The notes under the pieces are model-generated. The model did no database searches. It was given only the letters and a program-made list of their open reading frames with translations, and was not told the origin of the DNA. Below are positions 1-11,245 of a DNA stretch of 64,000 nt, one piece after another; positions within the stretch are counted from its first letter, which is position 1; each line of letters begins with the position of its first letter. The DNA is taken from NCBI GenBank assembly GCA_905182985.1, contig CAJJDN010000001.1:416347-480346 (forward strand), given 5' to 3'. The stretch is from Paramecium sonneborni. Its lineage: Eukaryota; Ciliophora; Oligohymenophorea; Peniculida; Parameciidae. The translations under genes and the position numbers were made by a program.

Positions 1-10
1 ATCAATATAA

Positions 11-826
11 ATGGATAAAGAACAAATTTTGATATAAGGAAGTTAAAACATTATGAATGACAACCATATTAATATAAATAATTTAACTTTTTTGATTAAA
101 ACTAAATATAAAATAAGTTAGAGTTTTCTATTTTAGGAGACTTAGGATTATGTTGAGTTTGAAGTAATAACTTAGATTGATGAAAATTTTTCATAATTAG
201 TTTAAGAAACAAAAATAAAGAAAAAGTTTGAATCAAAGAATTAGATTAGAATATTAATGGAAGTATAATCAGTTTTAAATAATAATACTGTTGTGATGAT
301 TAAAGTATTACCAAAAAATTATAATAAATGTTTTTAAGATATAGAAATAAGTGATGCTAAAATAAATATAAAAAATGAAGAAGATGAAAATATTATAGAA
401 TGTTATTTTTAAGATAATAATTAAAATGATAGCTGTTTAAAATATGAGAAATAAGAATGTTAATTTTATGTGAGATGGCAATTTTAAAATAATACTTAAT
501 ATTCTTATGAATTGATTGGAACTTTAAAAAAATATTTCGAAAATGATCCATATATTTATTTTAAAACAGAGAGAGAGGTATTGTAAATTTTGAGAAATGA
601 GAAGGAAACTTGGAATGGTTATAAATATGGATTAATTCTATTAATATAACTTGGATTAGGAACATTAATATTTGTAAGTTGTGTAGTTTGCATACTAACA
701 TAAAAGAGTTATCATCCATATATCAAATACATAATAGAAAGAGATTAAATCTTTTTTTAGAATTTAGAAACATAACGAACTTAATTTTCATAATAATAAA
801 ATGAAGAGGTGATAATTAATTTATGA
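11..826 (+). CDS. Single-pass membrane protein of unknown function
   Basis: An uninterrupted ciliate-code frame of 271 codons ends at TGA 824-826 and needs no intron. Residues about 207-229 form one clear hydrophobic membrane segment (GLILLIQLGLGTLIFVSCVV), followed by a tail of about 40 residues that is polar and Gln-rich. The large N-terminal part is hydrophilic, with several cysteines near residues 130-155, and has no obvious signal peptide. The frame is also open from the window edge to the chosen ATG, so the true start could lie outside the window. The next gene, CCT2, converges on it with about 50 bp between stops. I do not recognise the family; a type II or tail-anchored-like topology is only inference. 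Confidence 0.65.
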
Positions 827-876
827 ACCAGTAGATGATTTGTATCTTAAATTTTGTATTATTATTATAATTTACT

Positions 877-2647
877 TCATGCTCTTTCTCTTTTTCTTGG
901 TGCACATTTAACAATATTATCTACTCTCATAATAAGTTCTGCTGCTTCACTTGCAGCTAATAAAGCTTATTCTTTGACTCTTAAACATTCCTTAACACCA
1001 AGTTCACTCATATTTCCAATAGTACCATCAGTCATATTCAAACCATAAGTTATATTACCTTTTTATAATTCAACTTTGAAATTTTAAATTAATTCAGCTG
1101 AATCATAACCTAAAATTAAATTATAAATTATAATAAACCTCCATTATCACAAATAATAGTAGGAATTTATCTTAAAGCTTTAGCAAATGCTTCAATAGCG
1201 AATGCTTATTTTCCTTAAACTTTTTTAGCTTCTTCTTCACAAGCAGCTGCCATTTACATTTCTGAATTTCCACCTCCCCAAACTACTCTTCTATTTTTTA
1301 CAGTTGTAATTAAGACACATAAAGCATCATGAATTGATCTATCAACTTCATCTAAAATGTGTGTACTTGCACCTCTTAAAACTATTGTACATGCTTCATT
1401 TTTCTTACATCCTGAAAATTTAATCATCTAATTAATTTAAATTATAATAAATTTACTTTTTCTTCTCCTATCATTATTTCTTCTATTAAATCACAATGAC
1501 CTAAAATTTATTCTGATCTTTCTGGTGCATCAAATGTAGATAAAATTTCAGCACCTGTTGCTGCAGCTACTCTTTCCATTCCTTCAAAATCTGCATGTTC
1601 TATTACTGTTATTCCTGCATCTGCTAATAATTATTCTGGATAATTATAAATTAATTATCTATTAACAAATACTGTTGGTTAATATTTAAGAATCTTATCA
1701 ACTTTATGTTTCATTTTTTCTTTTTCTGCTGCTTCAATTTCAGCAACTTTATCCATTGAATTAACTTTAACTTTAGTACCATAAATTTTAATTTTATCAT
1801 AATCCATAGCAGTATTAGCTACTAATATCTTTGCATTTTCAATTCTTCTTTTACATCCAATTGTAATTTATTTTTTTAAAATAAATCCATCATCTAAATA
1901 TGAATCTCTAATAGTTCCTCCTGGAAGTTTGATTATTTATATATAATCTAAATTAGAGGATCCCTTTAATCTAAGTACTGCGTTTACACATAAATCTGCA
2001 AAATAATCTCTATCAGAAGTGATTAATTTTGAACTCAATGTAGTTCTAGCTATTTTAACTAAATCATCATGAAATTCTTAAGAATTGATATCATTTTCAG
2101 TAGCTAATTAAATTAAAATATATAATACATATATCTCTTAATCTTTTTAATGCAATATCTCTTGCAATTCTCCAACCAGCTATTACATGTTATGGATGAA
2201 TTCTTTTCTAAATTAATTTCTCTCCTTCCCGCAATAATTCACCTGCTAATACTGCAACTGTTGTTGTCCCATCTCCTACTTCCTCATCTTATGTCTTGCT
2301 TATCTCTATCAAAATCTTTGCTGCTGGATTCTCTACATACATAGACTTGAGAATTGTGGCACCATCATTTGTTACAGTAATATGACTCATTTCTTAACCT
2401 GGTCCTGTTGGTTTCAATATTTTATCCTATACTATTTATTCATTATTCTAACCATTCCCTTTGGTCCTAATGTTGTTTTCACTAAATCTGCTACTGCTAT
2501 TGCACCTACAAAACTTTACTAAAAATCTATTTTATTCAATTTTTACCAATCTAGCCATCTCACCCTTATCTTCTGTAGCTTCATCTTTCAAAACTTATGG
2601 TAACACATTCTATGATAATTACTAAGTCTTACTCCTACTATATCCAT
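877..2647 (-). CDS. CCT2: T-complex protein 1 subunit beta (CCT2)
   Basis: Subunit of the cytosolic group II chaperonin CCT/TRiC, which folds actin, tubulin and other proteins in an ATP-driven ring. Family landmarks in order are the [18 protein letters not shown] segment, VTNDGATIL, the ATP-site [15 protein letters not shown], and the C-terminal [13 protein letters not shown]. The last two together with the overall match point to the beta subunit rather than its paralogues. Six introns of 23-29 nt are seen (for example 1110-1138 and 1428-1456). Removing them leaves 537 codons, so 536 aa, the normal family length. One intron separates GPKGM from DKIL. The ATG at 2647 lies just before the first 23-nt intron. 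The gene converges with the membrane protein upstream. Confidence 0.95.
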
Positions 2648-3191
2648 TATTTATGGTCAATTAAAAAAAGAAATTTTTTTTAATCAAATTTTAAATTAAC
2701 ATAAAGAAACAAAAATATTAAGCTAATTCTCTAATTTTATAATATTATCAAACCTTCCATTAATTATAACAACAATCATATATTTCACTAGATCCTTCAA
2801 ATCTAAAATTAATTACTCAATCAATTTTAAATCATGACAATAAATTATTAGAATAATACCTTTATCAATATTTAAATGAACAATAAAAACATCAATATGC
2901 TTCCATTCTATATCAATTTGAAAATTCAATAAAGGAATTCAAACAAAAAAAACCAAGGAGAATATAAACAAAAATAATTTTAATAATTTGAAATTATATT
3001 GTTATTAAAATACTATAGATTTTAATCATCTTGCACTTGCAACAAATATATATTGGTACATAATCTGAAGATTTTACAGTTTTTGTGAATAACATAGAAA
3101 TTAAAAAAAAATATAGACTTGAGGGACATCATTCAAAAGTTCAATGTTTCACATTTTTATTAAATTAATAATTAAAAAAAAATAGAAAAAT
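2648..3191. other. Intergenic, no supported gene
   Basis: AT-rich spacer upstream of CCT2. A minus-strand frame of about 80 codons is open around 2700-2940. In a code with only TGA as stop such a run is expected by chance, so it is not called. Confidence 0.6.
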
Positions 3192-3948
3192 GAATCTGGC
3201 AGTTACGCTATTTCAATAAATGGGTGGCTTTATAAATGGAATGAAAATCAAAGAAAAGGAGGACTAAAAATTGAAGAGACACTATTGAAATTGCATTCTT
3301 ATTAATAGAAATAATTTATGCTTATTACATAAAAATAAAATTAGTTTATATTAATTGTATTAAAAAGAGTAGATTTCAATAAATTTTAGTATTTAAAATA
3401 TTTAGAATTCTATTGTAGATAAATAATTCAATTATGTTTTAATATTCATTAATTACACAATATCTGAATTATCTTTGTATTCAATCCCACGATTATTAAT
3501 AATTAGAGTATTTAATTCAACTTCAAGTATATCTATAATAAAACCTTAATTTGATTTTGCGTATTTTAATAGTAATTTAATTGCTGCAGGAACAAATAAA
3601 GGAAAATTATTAGTTTGTAATATTCAAAAATCAAGTTAACCAATTTAAACAAATTAAGTAAAGAATTAATATAAAATAGATATCAGATTAAGAAAAAGAA
3701 ATAACTTGAATTAAATTTCATCATACAAAAAACTAAGTTTATGTATAATAATAAAAAGATCCACAAATATAATCATAATAATAGTAGTAGGACACTGATA
3801 ATGTAGGTTCTTAAGAATAAAGTAATTTAGCAGGAATATCATAAAATTTAATTTCTTATAAAGAATCGTTAGATTTGATTAAATGAGTAGTAGTAGTAGA
3901 TAATCTATGTAAGAGGAAGATAAAGAAAGTAGTGATGAAGATATGTGA
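3192..3948 (+). pseudogene. Frame-disrupted WD40-like gene remnant
   Basis: Coding-like text appears in at least three frames that I could not join with standard introns. Near 3195-3260 a frame reads SGSYAISINGWLYKWNENQ. Near 3545-3640 another reads FDFAYFNSNLIAAGTNKGK, which resembles a WD40 blade strand pattern. A third near 3890-3948 gives a Ser/Asp/Glu-rich tail ending at TGA. One possible 22-nt intron (GTAAAG...AAATAG, near 3660) does not restore the frame. The simplest reading is a decayed WD40 gene, as expected after whole-genome duplication. A real gene with introns I failed to see, or a retained eliminated sequence, is possible. Confidence 0.3.
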
Positions 3949-4017
3949 ATTATACATATATTAATTAATTGAAAAAATCACATTTATGTTTTTCTATTAT
4001 TATATTAATTAATATAA

Positions 4018-4340
4018 ATGGGTAATAAGAGCGATAAAGAAGCTGGCACACAATCAAAGAATGTTGAACAACCAAAAGATAAATAATAACCCAACTTATA
4101 AAGAACACAATCCAATATTCCATCTGAAAAAGGTCAGAATAACCCAGCACCTGTAAATTTTTTGATTTATATAGTAAATTTAAAAAGAAGAGAATGAATT
4201 TGACTCATTAGAATAATCAGTGAAGTTTGCTTTCGATGAATTAAACAAATGCATTAATTAAGTAATAATTTTATCTATAATAAAAGATCGAAAAAGAAAT
4301 AGATTCTACGATGAATGAATTGGGTTAAAAAAAGTCATGA
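4018..4340 (+). CDS. Small acidic protein with N-myristoylation-type start
   Basis: Three exons separated by introns at 4153-4174 (22 nt) and 4262-4286 (25 nt) give a protein of about 91 aa ending at TGA 4338-4340. It begins MGNKSDKEAGTQ; glycine at position 2 and serine at position 5 fit an N-myristoylation site. The body is hydrophilic and Gln/Glu/Lys-rich, with a likely amphipathic C-terminal helix (FAFDELNKCINQIEKEI). The next gene at 4437 has the same plan: lipid-type N terminus, polar middle and short C-terminal helix. The two may therefore be related membrane-tethered proteins. The family is not recognised; lipidation is inferred from the motif only. Confidence 0.7.
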
Positions 4341-4436
4341 AAACCTTTCATATTAATATATAATAAATAGAATTTTTATTATTGTTCTCTTTTCTTTCTT
4401 AAAACTAATTCAGAAGATAATATTAAAATAAAATAA

Positions 4437-4805
4437 ATGGGTTCATATTGTTCATGTTGTTCAGCTCGTACAAAAAAGAAATAAAATGAAATATAAAATG
4501 GTGAATCGTATAAAATAAAATATGAACAAGATAGAAAGGCAATTAATTTTAATATTTCATAGATTTTAAAGCAGCGTTATTAAAACCCTATCTAAGTTGA
4601 AATACCAAAGGTTGAAGTTAAACCAGATATATCTTTACCTGTTGATGAAGATGTTTATATTAATGATATTATGAAACAATTTGATACTTTAAATTCGATA
4701 TTTAATGAAGTATCAATAATATGAATTATGTAGATGGAAAATGAGTTTGATTAAATAACGAAAAAATTATTATCAATGTCTGAGAATCCAATAGTTGGAC
4801 TATGA
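4437..4805 (+). CDS. Small protein with myristoylation/palmitoylation-type N terminus
   Basis: Two exons joined across a 24-nt intron at 4710-4733 encode about 114 aa. The intron is a multiple of three but carries an in-frame TGA, so retention would terminate translation, as is usual for such Paramecium introns. The N terminus MGSYCSCCSARTKKK has Gly2 for myristoylation, three cysteines for palmitoylation and a basic cluster, the classic dual-acylation plasma or ciliary membrane signal. The C terminus is a predicted helix (FNEMENEFDQITKKLLSM) similar in character to that of the upstream gene. A tandem origin with 4018-4340 is plausible but sequence identity is low. No function assigned. Confidence 0.7.
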
Positions 4806-5059
4806 AAATGAATATTATATAAATTATATCATATAATAATATTCAATTATAATTATACCAGAGTTTCAGATTCTATTTCAGGTTTTCAATTATTTTAACT
4901 AAAGGAACAACTATTATGAATTGCAATGGTAATATTGATTTTAATATTTTGATAATTCTTAAAATAGAAACAATATTAAATTAGAACTAGAAAAAGTATT
5001 TTACATTATTTATTTTCTTTAGACTTATTTTTATAATATTCTCAATAAATACAATTTAC

Positions 5060-6210
5060 ATGAATAAACAATACCCTACCTATATAGTTAAGGAAACACC
5101 TAGAAATACTCAATAAAATGAAGAACCTCTTAATAAACGATTTATTATAACCCATGATCAGACTAAGTTATCATACAAAGATATTTAGTAAACTCAATAA
5201 AAAAATGAATAATCAAAAAACAAATAACTATTGTAAAAGGAATATGATACTAAGTGCATTACTTATACAGATTAATATTATTCATTTCTAATTAATTAAA
5301 TGCTAAGTCGTTTTGCTGCTTTAGAAAGTGCATCTTAAGCTGCTACTGCTTAACCTTTATTTAAAATGCTTAGAGGTGTAACTAAAAAGTTTATGTTTAA
5401 TGAACTAGAGGTCCTCTTCTTTTTACACATTATAGAATCATAAAAATGGAGATTTGATGATGACCCTCTCATTTAAAATTTTATTTAGTATTTTAAGTAG
5501 GACTTTTTGTGTAATTCTGAGGTAATTTTTAACTATATTATTAGATTTACAATCTTGAAGCTTACAAAAAGCTTTTACTTTTCTTAGTTTGTTGTGGCTA
5601 TACTATTAAATGCTTTTTTAACGAATAAAATGATTAAGACATTTTACTAATCACTGAACATATTTAATCTTATTGCAAAGAAGAGTAAATTTAATTTGTT
5701 ATTTTTAGTTTTAAGAAGTTTATTGAAAATTGGAGATAAACCTATATGAATGGAGCATTAAGAACTGCTCCTAGGATTATTAATAAGCTATTTTGTAAAC
5801 TTATGAAAATGCCAAGAGATGGTAAATAATAAGATCTCTAACTCGATTATAATGCATTAGTAGATTCAATCATTTAATTATCTCCACCTTATTTAAGTAA
5901 TGATAATAAAACCTAAAAAAAAATTGATAAACTTTAAAATAAAGAAGAATAATAATAATTAGAGATCTAGTAAGATTAATAAATTTAACCAATTAATCTT
6001 CAATAAAATCAATAACTTCAATTTTCAGCTTAATTTATATTGCCATTTTAATCTAATTAACCAAACCTCAATTTATTTAATTCATTTTAATTAAATAATT
6101 CGGACTTTCTTGATCCATTTAAATAATCAGATGGTTTATTTGTATCCAACATTAAACAAGAAGAAAGTCAATCATAACTTATTAAATCCACAAATGTATT
6201 TAAAAAATGA
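5060..6210 (+). CDS. Gln-rich protein of unknown function
   Basis: Two exons with one 23-nt intron at 5522-5544 encode about 375 aa. Residues about 70-270 look like a folded, mainly helical domain with aromatic and cysteine residues (SRFAALESASQ, LLLFLVCCGYTIKCFF, NGALRTAPRIINKLFCKL). The final 110 residues are low-complexity, rich in Gln, Asn, Leu and Phe, and probably disordered. No signal peptide or convincing membrane span is seen; the LVCCGY stretch is hydrophobic but short. The start ATG follows a 250-bp A/T-rich gap. I do not recognise the family. Confidence 0.7.
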
Positions 6211-6511
6211 ATACATTATTAATTCAATATAATATTATATAAATATATACTAATACAATAAGTAAATTAGACTTCATTTATTTATAAATTTAATTTTTGA
6301 CCAATAAATATTTTCTTTAATTAGTTTTGGATAATACTAAATTTTATACTGTTTTTTTTAGCTAAATTTAATATTAATTTTAGGTCTTAAAGGCAAAAAT
6401 AAATATTATTGATAAATTTGGTAAAAAATAATTAAGATCTTAATAATTACTTGATGACTTTTTTGGAGAAAATGTCATTATATAAATTTGATATTTCAAT
6501 TATCAACATAT
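6211..6511. other. Intergenic, nothing recognised
   Basis: About 300 bp of A/T-rich sequence between a plus-strand stop and a minus-strand stop. No motif or structure was seen. Confidence 0.6.
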
Positions 6512-7011
6512 TCAAGTATGTTTATGTTAAAAGATTTATACTTTTTGCTTGAGAACTAAAATTAGTTTTTAATAAGCTGTACTCTTCATAGAATTCTCTA
6601 GTTTTATATTGGCATAATTCAAACTTAAAGGTTTTTATCTATAATATTCTCTCATAATAACAATTTTATTTAATCTTGCAATTTAATTTTTATATGACTA
6701 AACTGAATCATTATTTTAATCATCAAGAGGATAATTATATTTTGAATCTAAATCAGTTTTGATAGAGGCTGATCGAAATAATTTATTCTATTTTTATTCA
6801 TACTTATATAGTAATGAATATATCTTTAATATTATTATTTAATTAAAGAGATTTCCTCTTTCATTTTTTAATTTTATTTCTTTAATATTTGCTTTATAAA
6901 TCATAATGAACTTCCTCAAATTAATATAAATCTATAACAATTCTTCTTAGGCAATACATTTGAATACTAATTTAGATTTCGGTATTTCATTAAATTATTA
7001 ACAGTTGACAT
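6512..7011 (-). CDS. Hypothetical small protein
   Basis: A minus-strand model starts at ATG 7011, crosses a 26-nt intron at 6932-6957 with Paramecium-type ends, and stays open to TGA 6512-6514, giving 157 aa. Most of the second exon (about 135 codons) is free of TGA. The product is basic and rich in Lys, Asn, Ile and Leu, with no domain that I know (IARLNKIVIMREYYRQKP). It lies 90 bp downstream of the P4-ATPase stop on the same strand. The open run exceeds chance expectation only modestly, so this could be spurious. Confidence 0.4.
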
Positions 7012-7100
7012 AATTTATATGTATATTATATTATTTATAATGAGAATAACAATTAATTGGTAACAAGAAAAAGCTTAATAAAAATAAATCATTTGATAAT

Positions 7101-10100
7101 TCAATTGGTATTAATGGTTTCTCTTTAAACTTAATCCATGAGCTTTTCATGATCAGAGGGATCTACTAATTTTTAGATTCTCCTTAAAACATACAAAGGC
7201 AACCAACTCATTAATAAAATTAAGAAGACCCATCCGAAAAAGGGGACATCAATTGTATCTTATACTAATAGTTGTTATGGAAATAATAACAAAGTCATAA
7301 GGTAAATCAACACAGATAATAAATTTGCTAGAATCATAAAAATATGCAAAGATTCTAACTATAAAATTAGAATAAATAGTACTTCTGTAAGTGTCATAGC
7401 ATATTGAGTAAAAATCAAACAAGTAAAGACAGTAGTTTCTAATCTTAGAAAAGCCTGTTTGATTAATAGAATGGAACAAATCATAATGATAAAGCCTTGA
7501 AATACAGCTTTCCATAGCCATATAAGAAAAGTTTTAGTATTAAGTAGCCTTCCTTATTGAATAGATTTATAGAGAGGTGGAAATCGTAAAGCAAGATCTT
7601 ATTTAACATCTTCATCATAAATGATACAGAATACAGGAAACATTCTAAAAGATAATAGAAATAATTACGTGAATATTGTAGAATATCCAAACATTAAAAA
7701 TCCTGAGAATAAACTAATAGATAGAAAGTAAAATAAAAACATGAAAATAGTTTGTACAGTAGCAATTAAAAGGCCTCGATGAATAATAAATTGAGATAAT
7801 AAAGAACTTCTTTTATAAGATAGTCTTCCATGCCAAAGTAATAACAGATTTAAAGAACTAAATCTTAAAATTGAAAAATCAGATGCTAAGGCTGCTTGTT
7901 TACCTTCTTTACCTTCAATACCTATTCCAACATCACTAGATTAAATCATTCCTACATCATTTCCTCCATCTCCTACAGCAGCCACTACAAGTCCTGAATA
8001 TTTTTTTAAAAGTTCTGTAATTATAGCTTTTTATGTAGGAGAACATCTACAACAAATTACTGATGGACAATTCATTGCTGCCTTCATAAATTTCTCTTCA
8101 AATCCATTTAAAGCTTCTTATAAACTTATTCCATCAATTATTAATACATTATTAGAATTTGCTTCTAAATTTTATAAAACTAGAGACATTTATATCTAGA
8201 TAATAAAATTTAAATACTTCATCTATAACATCTTTCATTTTTATAAAATTTTGGCTTTAATGTTTTAATCCAGATAAAATGGCTACACAAATAGCTGTCT
8301 CCATTTTATCACCTGTTAACATCCAAACATTTATTCCTGCATTCTTCAAATTTTCAATTGTATGAGACACATCCTTGTCTAATATTAATAATTACATCCT
8401 ATAACTTATCTTCTACTCCAGTTATACCTAAAAATTCTAATTATCTTTCCAATTATTCTATCATATTTTATATTTTTGACTCTCTATTATCAATTAATTA
8501 AGTAGCTTTAATATATTATTTATTCCATTCATCATATTCTTTTTATGTTAATATTCTATGAGCCAAAACAAGTGTTCTCAATCCAACTCTAGCTAGATTT
8601 TCAGTCTCTTCATCTATATAATTTTAATATTATTCTGGTAACAATTATTTTAGAACAACATCTGCTCCTTTAACATAAAAATGAATCTAATTTTAATTAT
8701 TCTTTAAAACTATGCCCATTCTCTTATTTTCACTTGAGAATGGAAAACAATTTAATATTTAATATCTTTCTTTTATTTTTAATTCATTTTAATCGATATG
8801 AATAATGATTTCTTTATCATTTCTTTAAGATATATAAAATCCTTGTTATGCTGCAAATTTAATTAGAGCAATTTCATCAGGAGATTAAGCTTAATAAGTA
8901 CGATTACCATATTCATCATCAACTGGTGTAACACTATGACAAACACTTAAGCATGTAAAAAATTCTCTCATTTTTCCATTCTTTTTAGAAGGATTTTTAA
9001 ATTAATCATAAAGAATTTATTTAACTTTTTATAAATCATCTTGTTCAAGAGTATATTTTTCATTCTCCAATGAAAATCTTTTAAAAACCATATCATTTTA
9101 AGTAAGAGTGCCTCATTCATTATTAATTAAAATTACCAGTTTTATCGCTTAATAAATACGAAATTCTACCTAATGATTCAGGTATATTTGAATTTCTAGA
9201 TATTGTACCATCTATATTTGGATCTCTATTAATTCTGATTGAATAAACGATTTTAGCAAACTCTAAATTTACTCTCATTGAAATCTATAAAATTTATTAA
9301 GATTTTACTGGAATTATATTGCTAACTAAGATCAAATATCTCATATACATTTATATTACATATGTAAAATCTCTTGGAGGACTGCTAAATAATGTAATTA
9401 TAGCTGCCAAAATAATCATAATGAAAAATGATAATTTACTCAGTCTGTCAACTTCAATATCAAAAATTCCTTTCTTTGTTTAGGATTTCTTTTGATTCAT
9501 CATCATTTTTGATTCTTGACCATTGTATATCACAATACCATATATTTATCCTACAGCCAAAACACTATTTGCCCAAATTATATTTTCAATACTAGTAGAT
9601 TCTCGTAATTAATTTCCATCAATTTCATTTATTTACAATAATCCCTTAAATACATTTATATTTTAATGAGGTTATTCAAATTATATCACTCCAGATGCTT
9701 ATGTTAATTAATTTTCATCCATATTTTAAGTCAACTTTAATGATTTTCTTAATTTCCAATCTGTCTCTCCATCTAATTAATCAGTTCTAATAAATGCATT
9801 TCCATCTTTATCATCTGTCTTCAATATTAATAAGTCTGCTGGTATTCTCTCATCTTTATTTACCTAAACAATTTATCCTACTTATAAATTTCCTGATTTC
9901 TTGTTCATTAAACCCTCTATTGTTAAAATCTAATATAACTATTTATTTATTTATCTGTCTCTTGAGTGTCTCAAAATATCATCATAAGCTTCTTTGCACA
10001 TTGATAGACATAAAACTATAGATAATGGACCTACATAATTTATTATAAATCCTAAGAAATTTAACATAATATTTACCTACTTTTAAAGCAGGTATGAATT

Positions 10101-10332
10101 AAGTAATAGTTAATCCCAAAAAGTATAAGTTAAAGAAATGTTAAAATTAATAAAACAATACTAAAGGGAAAAATGTAAATATAGAGTATTTGCTATTATT
10201 GATTTCATTGCACGCTTTTCTTTTTGAAATCATCTAATTTAGTATTATTTCCCTTTATTTTATTTCCTACTTTTCAATTAATGGATCTAACACAGTTCCT
10301 TTAAGTGATATTCCCTCCTCCTCTATTTTCAT
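7101..10332 (-). CDS. P4-type phospholipid flippase ATPase, Neo1/ATP9 class
   Basis: Moves phospholipids across Golgi/endosomal-type membranes, using an aspartyl-phosphate cycle. Landmarks from the N terminus are the first TM region after [37 protein letters not shown], the phosphorylation motif [30 protein letters not shown] with [10 protein letters not shown], and C-terminal membrane spans with the MFPVF...DEDVK loop. That loop and [16 protein letters not shown] favour the Neo1/ATP9 subfamily, which does not need a CDC50 partner in yeast. Introns include 7645-7668, 9112-9136 (inside DKTG) and one after FIPALKV. Length is about 1,000 aa, normal for the class. A close paralogue lies at 51820-55015. 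The ATG at 10332 follows a 330-bp gap. Confidence 0.9.
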
Positions 10333-10666
10333 AATTATTCAGAAAATTTATATTTAAATTAATGTATAATACAGACTCTCATGATTTATTGACTCAAGTA
10401 TTTTAATAATTAAATCAATAATTATATATAATTCATTCAAATTAAATTTGTAGTAAAGAATACACAATTATAAATCTTTATCATAATTCTAATTGTTATT
10501 TAAATCTTATTCTATAATTATTGTATAAATAAATAATATTTTAAATTAATTAAGTCTTATATACTTATTAAATTAATCTTCGTGAACATTATTAGATTTT
10601 TTTTCTTAATTATATTAAATTATTTAGATCAAATTTATAAAGAATATAAATCAATAATCATTCTTA

Positions 10667-11183
10667 TCATAATCTTACATGTTATTTTCTTATCTATTCT
10701 ATTTCCTATTCAAACCAATATTTAGCCCATAAACCTTCATATACTCCAAGAACTACACCATTTGTAAGAAAAATAAAAGGTAAAATAGCCTAAATATAAC
10801 TTGGAAGGAAAAACCATATGAATATTGAGAAAACCCTCAAGTTTCAATTTATTCTTTACAAATCTAACGCTAAATGGATAAATAGATCTTGAAACAAATG
10901 CTGCTAAAAGCATGGCACTCTAAATTTAATTAGGATTATTTAATCACCCAAAAATTGATTGAAAACTCTAATCTAAACCTTATTTATCTATCAGTATCTT
11001 ATTCATCATCAATATAAAATTTGCCAAGATTTTCTTCACCAATTGCCCCCTTATGCTTTTTAATTAATAATCTAGCTAATATTTATATTATTTTAATATA
11101 CATTTCATCTCTTTAACATAAGAATCATCCTCATTTTAAGAAGGACTATTTTTATCTTTAGCTTGACTCTTTGTAAAATCCAT
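10667..11183 (-). CDS. Small two-pass membrane protein, unknown
   Basis: Four exons with introns at 11076-11101 (26 nt), 10920-10947 (28 nt) and 10790-10814 (25 nt) give 145 aa. After an acidic, charged N-terminal third come two hydrophobic segments: FWSAMLLAAFVSRSIYPFS and AILPFIFLTNGVVLGVYEG. The protein ends in a charged tail (YWFEQEIEQIRKQHVRL). The compact two-helix plan with basic loops would suit an organellar inner-membrane subunit, but that is speculation. It is divergent from the gene at 11246 with 62 bp between start codons, so the two may share a promoter. It precedes the P4-ATPase on the same strand. Confidence 0.65.
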
Positions 11184-11245
11184 TAAACAAAAGAATTTAT
11201 GTTAAAATAAATAATTGCTTTTAAATAATACCAAAAAAAAGAAAT

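Noticed and set aside
854..1048. Plus-strand standard-code ORF of 64 codons
   Set aside because: It is antisense to the C-terminal end of CCT2, whose protein motifs are unmistakable.
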